37,123 bases of DNA, from NCBI GenBank assembly GCA_020052095.1, contig JAGVPT010000138.1:1-37123 (forward strand). The letters run 5' to 3'. Positions 31,519 to 37,123 of the stretch are shown here, piece after piece. Source of the stretch: Bacteroidota bacterium. Its GTDB lineage: Bacteria > Bacteroidota > Ignavibacteria > UBA10030 > UBA8401. The stretch's first letter is position 1, and each line of letters begins with the position of its first letter. The position numbers were made by a program, and so were the translations under genes. The notes beneath the pieces are model-generated. The model did no database searches. It saw only the letters and a program-made list of their open reading frames with translations, and was not told where the DNA came from.

Positions 31519-33192
31519 CTATTCCTCGAGCCGTGGGTGTTTCAAATGAAACTCTGTCGCGTCTTGATACTGCTTGGCAACGGCAAGCAGTGTTGCTTCA
31601 TCAAACAATTTTCCAAGGAACGTGATGCTCGTCGGCGTTCCTTCCTTCGAAAACCCATTCGGTACAACAACGCACGGATTCCCTGTGAGGTTTGTCAGCA
31701 ACGAATTGTCTCCATCGAACGGCGGCGCGACGATCACGTCCACCTGGCTCATCAGCTTCCCCATTTCCTGAATCGCAAGGTATCGTACGCGATTTGCCTG
31801 GATGTATTCAACCGCCGGAATAAATCGCGACTCGCGAAACGAGTTCGGCCATGCATTCTTAATCTGCCGAACGAGCAGATCATCTTTTCCGCTTCGCGTG
31901 AGGTCGTCGAACGCAGCGCCCGCTTCCGCGCTCAAGATTATTGAGAGATCACTGATCGGCAGCTTGGGTAACGAGATGGAAATTAATTTTGCGCCGAGGC
32001 GGTTAAGAACTGCGAACGATGAATCGTTGTTCGCCTTGTTCGTCTTCACACTGTCGAAATCGTCTTTCAAATAACCAACTTTCAGCCCGCTCAAATCTAT
32101 TTTTGGATTGTAATTGAACGGCATATCGTGGAGCGTCTGGTCTTTACCGTCCGGACCGTAAATGGCATTAAACACTAGCGCACAGTCTTCCACCGTTCGG
32201 CAAATCGGGCCGATCTTGTCCATGGACCATGCGAGCGCCATCGCACCGGTTCTGCTCACGCGCCCATATGTGGGACGTAATCCTGTTGTGCCGCATCTCG
32301 TCGAAGGCGATACGATCGAGCCCCATGTTTCTGTCCCGATAGAGAATGCAACCAATCCCGCCGATGTCGCGGAGGCCGATCCCGCGGAAGATCCGCTCGA
32401 GCCCTGCTTGTAATTCCAAGGGTTGCGCGTTCTCCCGCCGAACCAAACGTCCCCCCATGCGAGTTCGCCCACGGCGAGCTTTGCAATCAAAACTGCCCCG
32501 GCTTCTCTCAGCTTCTTTACGACCGTCGCATCTTCGTCAATCACTTGGTCCTTGAAGGGAACCGAGCCCCACGTTGTCTTGTACCGTTTCGCCGAGAGTA
32601 GATCTTTCACGCCGCACGGGATTCCGTGAAGCGGTCCTCGATATTTTCCCGCGGCGATCTCGGCGTCGGCAGCTTTGGCTTGTTTCATCGCCAGATCTTC
32701 CGTAATGGTGATAACACATTCGAGCTTCGGTCCGTACTTCTTCAACCGATTCAAATACATCGTCGTCAATTGTTCCGATGTTACTTTCTGGGACTTCACC
32801 AACTCGGCGAGTTGGCCGACTGAATAGAAGGCAAGGTCTTCGAAATTTGCTGGAACGGTAACTTTCCCAGGTTTGCTCATGACGAACGGCTTTCGCGCCA
32901 TTTCAAATTTCATTCCCACTGGGATAGGATTCAACGTGATTGCCGGGGGAATGCTGTTGGGCAGCGCGACTTTTCGGATGTTCTGGTAGTTTGTCAAATG
33001 ATCTTTTAGCCCGTCGATCATCGAGTCGCGTTTGGCATCCGAAAAATTCAAGCCGATCAACTTTTCAGCGCTGGCAACGATCTCACGAGTTAATGCCGGC
33101 GCCGTTGTCTGATCGGCGACGAACGCCCCGAGAAGAAAAAACAGCGCGCAAATCAATGCAACTGATAGATGCTTTTTGAACCTGCCAGACAT
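31519..33192 (-). CDS. Exported amidase-signature-family hydrolase
   Basis: 557 residues with a signal peptide or anchor (about 9-26, LSVALICALFFLLGAFVA). The Ser-cisSer-Lys triad is visible: Lys196 in GIPCGVKDLLS, the cis-serine in KQGSSGSSAGSA (about Ser266), and the nucleophile Ser292 in GTETWGSIVSP. The usual GG before the nucleophile is WG here. GTTGLRPTYGRVSRTGAMALAWSMDKIGPICRTVEDCA is typical for the family. Substrates in this family range from amides to Glu-tRNA; an exported copy without GatB/GatC neighbours is unlikely to be GatA. It probably hydrolyses an extracytoplasmic amide. It heads a tight cluster with ridA and tag. Confidence 0.9.
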   Translation of the reverse strand: MSGRFKKHLSVALICALFFLLGAFVADQTTAPALTREIVASAEKLIGLNFSDAKRDSMIDGLKDHLTNYQNIRKVALPNSIPPAITLNPIPVGMKFEMARKPFVMSKPGKVTVPANFEDLAFYSVGQLAELVKSQKVTSEQLTTMYLNRLKKYGPKLECVITITEDLAMKQAKAADAEIAAGKYRGPLHGIPCGVKDLLSAKRYKTTWGSVPFKDQVIDEDATVVKKLREAGAVLIAKLAVGELAWGDVWFGGRTRNPWNYKQGSSGSSAGSASATSAGLVAFSIGTETWGSIVSPSTRCGTTGLRPTYGRVSRTGAMALAWSMDKIGPICRTVEDCALVFNAIYGPDGKDQTLHDMPFNYNPKIDLSGLKVGYLKDDFDSVKTNKANNDSSFAVLNRLGAKLISISLPKLPISDLSIILSAEAGAAFDDLTRSGKDDLLVRQIKNAWPNSFRESRFIPAVEYIQANRVRYLAIQEMGKLMSQVDVIVAPPFDGDNSLLTNLTGNPCVVVPNGFSKEGTPTSITFLGKLFDEATLLAVAKQYQDATEFHLKHPRLEE

Positions 33193-33261
33193 CGTTGGAC
33201 CCTTTCTTATAACTGTTGTAAGAATACCACCAGCACGTTTTCCCTCCGCCGGATGCTTTGA

Positions 33262-33349
33262 AGGATGAAGTAAGAATTAGGAAAGCAAAAGAACTGATGC
33301 ATGTAGTCGGGCTTCTGCATTCATAATTCCTAATTGTACTTTCATCCTC
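33262..33349. repeat. Imperfect inverted repeat after the YbhB-like gene
   Basis: GGATGAAGTAAGAATTAGGAA on the left and TTCCTAATTGTACTTTCATCC on the right (about 33327-33348) pair with a few mismatches around a 45-base loop. The right arm includes the stop codon of the YbhB-like gene. It may be a 3' end structure or another word-repeat derivative (AATTAGGAAT). Confidence 0.5.
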
Positions 33350-33806
33350 TCCTCTTGTATTTTCCCATTAGCTGCCCTTCGCCAAGAACATGCCCTTCCA
33401 TCGCCTTCAATAATTGCGGTTTTGCGGCACCGCTTTCGAGCGCGAGCATTGTATCCAGCGCGTAAATCTTGAAGAAGTAACGATGCGTCCCGCTGGGCGG
33501 ACAGGGGCCGCCGTACCCAAGTTCGCGAGAATCATTCATCCCCTGGCGCGCGCCATTGCTGAGTGTTGATCGCTGCGGGATGTTTTCGGATAGTTCCTTC
33601 AGATTACCGGGAAGATTGAAGAGGACCCAGTGAACCCACGTGCCGCGCGGCGCGTCAGGATCGTCGGAGATTAGCGCAAGACTTTTTGCTCCGTTAGGAA
33701 TTCCGGCCAACGCTAACGGCGGGGAGATGTTCTCGCCGTTGCATGTGTATTTTCCCGGGATCATCTCTCCTTCCTTGAAAGCTGTACTTGTGATCGTAAT
33801 TTCCAT
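33342..33806 (-). CDS. YbhB/YbcL-family (PEBP-like) protein
   Basis: 154 residues from the ATG at 33806, chosen because the strongest ribosome binding site of the region, AAAGGAGG, lies seven bases before it. The 40 codons upstream contain a hydrophobic stretch, but their starts lack such a site. The phosphatidylethanolamine-binding fold is indicated by [32 protein letters not shown] (the DPDxP anion site), [13 protein letters not shown] and [13 protein letters not shown] (H-R-Y near the ligand pocket). Bacterial members are related to Raf kinase inhibitor protein; their ligand is not known. It stands alone between ppc and the amidase cluster. Confidence 0.93.
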   Translation of the reverse strand: MEITITSTAFKEGEMIPGKYTCNGENISPPLALAGIPNGAKSLALISDDPDAPRGTWVHWVLFNLPGNLKELSENIPQRSTLSNGARQGMNDSRELGYGGPCPPSGTHRYFFKIYALDTMLALESGAAKPQLLKAMEGHVLGEGQLMGKYKRRG

Positions 33807-33964
33807 TGTTGTTCCTCCTTTCGCTGATTTCATGTCGCGATGAAGACTTTGTGCGGAGAAAAATAGAACGTACGTGAAACACAAAACAGAGATTGTCATG
33901 TTACATTCACGCGTTTCCAGTGCCATTTTAAATTAATATTCTTGTGCTTGCTTGACAGCCAGTC

Positions 33965-33992
33965 ATGCTTCGACGCGGCCGCGTCGAAGCAT
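33965..33992. repeat. Perfect 28-bp palindrome
   Basis: ATGCTTCGACGCGG and its exact complement meet with no loop, with GCGGCCGC at the centre. It is upstream of the YbhB-like gene and downstream of ppc. It could be a dimeric-protein operator, a cruciform-forming REP unit or a recombination site. The rest of 33807-34111 shows no gene. Confidence 0.7.
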
Positions 33993-34111
33993 CACACGGG
34001 AAATTGAAACACAAGATTTCTGTTTCGAAAAGGCGCCAGTTTCTCACGGCATAATATCTCTCTGTTTGAAGAAAGAATCAACCCGCTACGAGCCACACTG
34101 CGGATGCTTCA

Positions 34112-36907
34112 TTAACCGGTGTTCCGCAACCCTGCGGCAATCCCGTTAATGCTGAGAAATACTGCCTGTTCAAGATCGGCCCGTTCCGACCCGGACAAGT
34201 TTTTTGTGCGAAGCCGGCGCAAGAGTTCGACCTGGATGTAGCTTAAAGGGTCGACGTATGGATTCCGCAACTGGATCGAGCGCTGCAGCATTCCATTGTT
34301 ATCAAGTATTTCTTTTTGATCTGTCACGAGCAAAATCATCTCGCGTGTCTGGTCAAAACGAGATTTCAGTTGGTAGAAAATTTCTCTTCCGGTTTTTCCA
34401 GGTTCAACCAACGATGCATACTCCTTCGCGATTGCAAAATCCGCCTTGGCAAGGATCATCTGCATCTTGTCGATAAGCGATCGGAATGTGGGCCATCGGA
34501 GATACATATTGCGCAACGATTTCAATCGATTCAGATGAAGAGTTGGCGCGTCACCATTCAGGAATTTCTTTAGTCCTTCGCCTGCCCCCAACCATCCAGG
34601 AAGAACGTGGCGGCTCTGCATCCATCCGAATGTCCATGGAATAGCGCGGAGATCCTCAATGCGTTTCGTCTCGACACGTCTTGCAGGCCGCGATCCGATC
34701 TGCATTTTTGTGATCTCTTCGATTGGAGTAGCTTGAGCGAAGTATTGAATAAGTTCTTTCTGTCCATACACTGTGCAGCGGTAGGCGGAGTAACTATGCT
34801 CTGCGATTTCATCCATCGCATCGAACCACTCTTTGCGATTCCTGTCGAGTTCCGGATCAAATTGTGATTTCGGAATATTTGCAGTTAGCATCGCGGACGT
34901 CGTCAACTCAAGCGAGCGTTGCGCAATGGCCGGATGTGCATACTTAAGCGAAATGACTTCGCCTTGTTCCGTGATCTTAATCCTCGCGTTAAGCGAATGC
35001 GCCGGCTGCGAAAGGATCGCTTCGTACTCCGGTCCGCCGCCCCGACCTACCGTCCCGCCCCGTCCATGAAAGAACATCCAATTTATATTCGCCGTTTGCG
35101 ATACTTTTGTAACCTGGCGTTGTGCTTTATAGAGCGCCCAATGCGAGGCGACAATGCCGCCTTCCTTGGCGCTGTCGGAGTATCCGATCATGATTTCTTG
35201 ACGGCGTCCCCTGCTCTCGAGATGAAGCTTGTAAGCGTTATTTTGGTACAGCCGTTCCATCACCGACGGCGCTGCGCTGAGGTCTTTTATCGTTTCAAAG
35301 AGTGGAACGATATCGAAGGCGCTTATTGTTTGCCGGTCGCTTGCCGAAAACAAACCCGTGCACTTCATCAAATACAGTACCTCCAGCATATCAGCGGCTG
35401 AATTCGTCATACTAATAACGTACGAACGAATCGCATGTTCGTCAATTTCCGTTTGAGCCCGCTTTATTTTTCTGAATGTTGCCAACACTTCTGCGCTCGT
35501 CGCGGAGAGTCTCGATTCGTCAAACGATGGCACTCCTGGCTTGAGAATCTCCCCGGTTAGCAACCCTTCGCGTGCTTCAGCGTCAAGATCCGAGTACGGC
35601 ATTCCACGTTGCGCGAACAACTCCGAAATCGTCATGCAATGGACTGCATGGTGTTGCCGGATGTCAACCGTCGCAAGATGAAAACCGAACGTCTCGACGT
35701 TGCGAATTAGGTCCCGCAACAATCCCCCCGCCTGCAATTCCCCTTGGTGCCCACGCAGACTCTCGTCAAGAAGAGAGAGATCGTGGAGCAACTCGGACGG
35801 CGACTGGTACATCAGGTGCGCATTGGAAGCATTCTCGTCAATGTAATCGATCCTGTATTTCAATCTCCGATAGATGTACGCCAGCTTTAATCGATAGACT
35901 TCATTGTCATTTCGAACCTGGGCAGGCTCTCCCAACATCTCCCGATCGTGATGAATCGATTGAATCAATTCATCGCTCGCCCCGGCGATTTTCATCGACT
36001 CGCTATGTTCTACAAAAAGTTCGTCCACCGCATGAAGATGAAGCTCAAGAATTGTCTTCGATTGACGCTGCAGTGTCTTCCATGTAATGTCGGCCGTGAC
36101 AAGCGGATTCCCATCCCGGTCGCCGCCGATCCACGACCCGAACCGAATGAACGAAGGGATCGTTGAACTCCATTCTGGATATACGGTCATGATTGAGTGT
36201 TCCAATTCGCGGTAGAACTTCGGAATTGTTGTGTAGAGCACGTTCCGAAAGTAATACAATCCGTTGTAGACCTCATCGAGAACAGAAATATTATATGAAC
36301 GCGTCTCCTCGGTCTGCCACAGGCTCGTAATGTGACGTTTGATTTCAATCTCCAGCTCTTTCTCTTCTCTCGGTGTACAGCTATCGCCGTCAATTTGCTC
36401 CAGTAGTTTCCATATGCGTGAATGTTTTTCCAGCACTGTCCGCCGGACGGCTTCCGTCGGATGCGCCGTAAAAACGGGAATGACCGCAAGCCGGGAAAGA
36501 AGTTCCGCAATTTCGTTTTCTGAGACACTCAATTTTTTCAGCTTCTCGAATGTTTGACGGAGTGATCCAGGATATCCTGAGCGCGGATGGGCACGCAGGT
36601 ATTTTTTCCGCCTCTGAACACGGTGGTGCTGTTCGGCAGTGTTCACGAGTTGAAAGTACGCCGCAAAAGCCCTGACGATTTTCGACATGTCGGAGGGATT
36701 CATCCTCTGAATGACTTTCTGCAGATTCCGTCGGTCGGATGAATGCAATCGATCACGCAGTTGCTTCGACGCAAGGCGGATCTGTTCCTCCAAATCGAAG
36801 ATCCTGCTTCCTTCCTGTTCCTGGATCACTTGACCAAGGAGGTTGCCGAGCATTCGAATGTTCTTTCGAAGCGGTTTATCCTGTCCTGTTTTATGCCTAT
36901 CAGACAT
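34112..36907 (-). CDS. ppc: Phosphoenolpyruvate carboxylase
   Basis: Carboxylates PEP to oxaloacetate, refilling the citric acid cycle and feeding aspartate-family synthesis. 931 residues, standard for the bacterial type. Signatures in order are VFTAHPTEAVRRT (145-157, catalytic His149), SWIGGDRDGNPLVT (about 267-280), the second active-site block GYSDSAKEGGIVASHWALYKAQ (about 580-600), FFHGRGGTVGRGGGP (about 618-632) with the mobile glycine loop, and EVISLKYAHPAIAQRSLE. The end is INGIAAGLRNTG, the invariant tail that reaches the active site and the inhibitor pocket. It is a single-gene unit; its 5' region holds a dispersed repeat. Confidence 0.97.
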   Translation of the reverse strand: MSDRHKTGQDKPLRKNIRMLGNLLGQVIQEQEGSRIFDLEEQIRLASKQLRDRLHSSDRRNLQKVIQRMNPSDMSKIVRAFAAYFQLVNTAEQHHRVQRRKKYLRAHPRSGYPGSLRQTFEKLKKLSVSENEIAELLSRLAVIPVFTAHPTEAVRRTVLEKHSRIWKLLEQIDGDSCTPREEKELEIEIKRHITSLWQTEETRSYNISVLDEVYNGLYYFRNVLYTTIPKFYRELEHSIMTVYPEWSSTIPSFIRFGSWIGGDRDGNPLVTADITWKTLQRQSKTILELHLHAVDELFVEHSESMKIAGASDELIQSIHHDREMLGEPAQVRNDNEVYRLKLAYIYRRLKYRIDYIDENASNAHLMYQSPSELLHDLSLLDESLRGHQGELQAGGLLRDLIRNVETFGFHLATVDIRQHHAVHCMTISELFAQRGMPYSDLDAEAREGLLTGEILKPGVPSFDESRLSATSAEVLATFRKIKRAQTEIDEHAIRSYVISMTNSAADMLEVLYLMKCTGLFSASDRQTISAFDIVPLFETIKDLSAAPSVMERLYQNNAYKLHLESRGRRQEIMIGYSDSAKEGGIVASHWALYKAQRQVTKVSQTANINWMFFHGRGGTVGRGGGPEYEAILSQPAHSLNARIKITEQGEVISLKYAHPAIAQRSLELTTSAMLTANIPKSQFDPELDRNRKEWFDAMDEIAEHSYSAYRCTVYGQKELIQYFAQATPIEEITKMQIGSRPARRVETKRIEDLRAIPWTFGWMQSRHVLPGWLGAGEGLKKFLNGDAPTLHLNRLKSLRNMYLRWPTFRSLIDKMQMILAKADFAIAKEYASLVEPGKTGREIFYQLKSRFDQTREMILLVTDQKEILDNNGMLQRSIQLRNPYVDPLSYIQVELLRRLRTKNLSGSERADLEQAVFLSINGIAAGLRNTG

Positions 36908-36913
36908 TTTTTG

Positions 36914-36975
36914 TTAACTCATGTTACGCACAGAATGAAAACTTTGCCACGAAGACTCAAAGACTCCATAGAGGT
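36914..36975. repeat. CACAAAG-type dispersed repeat, partial copy upstream of ppc
   Basis: AACTCATGTTACGCA followed by GCCACGAAGACTCAAAGAC matches the left end and left arm of the copy at 7690. No right half is visible here. The sequence from 36976 to the window end (37123) shows no further gene or recognisable element. Confidence 0.5.
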
Positions 36976-37123
36976 ACCTTTACCGAGTGAGGTGTTGAAT
37001 AAGATGTCTTGCATTTCTTGGTGCCCTAGAGACGTGGTCGAGAACCCCCTGTTTCTGTGAAGATTATTCGACTGTCGTTGCTCAACATCTTAGTTAAACA
37101 CAAAACGTCTATAAGTCATCCTC

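Noticed and set aside
31519-33192. GatA subunit of Glu-tRNA amidotransferase
   Set aside because: The protein has an export signal and no GatB or GatC gene nearby, so a stand-alone exported amidase is more likely.
33807-33926. Signal peptide for the YbhB-like protein from an upstream start
   Set aside because: A hydrophobic stretch exists, but the strong AAAGGAGG site points to the ATG at 33806; the upstream codons lack a binding site.
1-37123. tRNA, rRNA or prophage genes
   Set aside because: No cloverleaf-like gene, rRNA segment, integrase or phage structural gene could be recognised on either strand.

Overview
The window looks like chromosomal DNA from a free-living member of the Fibrobacterota-Chlorobiota-Bacteroidota group, most like Ignavibacteria/Kryptonia-type lineages. 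The basis is that three secreted proteins and one gene remnant end in type IX secretion (Por) C-terminal sorting domains with the NYPNPFNP motif, alongside ordinary biosynthetic genes at moderate GC. The exact phylum is an inference. Every convincing gene lies on the minus strand, so the window reads right to left. I saw no tRNA, rRNA, CRISPR array or prophage.

Right to left: ppc (PEP carboxylase) and a YbhB/PEBP-family protein; a tight cluster of a secreted amidase, RidA and 3-methyladenine glycosylase I (tag); then an amino-acid block leuD-proC-leuB-thrL-lysC-thrC-[four-helix-bundle cassette]-thrB. Next come a decayed chimeric gene, a PD40 beta-propeller protein coupled to a large T9SS-exported cell-wall amidase, fabF, and aguB-aguA for putrescine synthesis. 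After these are two SGNH hydrolases, a GNAT acetyltransferase, a MacAB/Lol-like export system (adaptor, ATPase, two permeases), a Sel1-repeat protein, a methyltransferase, a decayed T9SS gene remnant, two T9SS cargo proteins and purE.

The two strongest discoveries are in the threonine operon. First, a 23-codon leader peptide with nine threonine codons and one isoleucine codon overlaps the leuB stop codon as ATGA. It is followed by a mutually exclusive antiterminator and terminator just before lysC, so this is a classical ribosome-mediated attenuator. Second, a 605-bp cassette with terminal inverted repeats sits between thrC and thrB with almost no spare base. It carries a four-helix-bundle (S23/Avd-like) protein and heptad GGCAATA/GGCATTA repeats in inverted orientation, and resembles the rRNA intervening sequences that encode this family. 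Nearby, thrB carries two in-frame copies of a palindromic repeat in its coding sequence.

Intergenic spaces are rich in other repeats: a dispersed GCCACAAAGGCACAAAG-type inverted repeat (four copies), two different MITE-like elements, several word-repeat tracts, perfect palindromes and paired hairpins. Several genes show decay linked to repeats: a T9SS sorting-domain remnant, a signal peptide joined out of frame to a duplicated propeller C-terminus, and a DinB C-terminus running into the GNAT reading frame.
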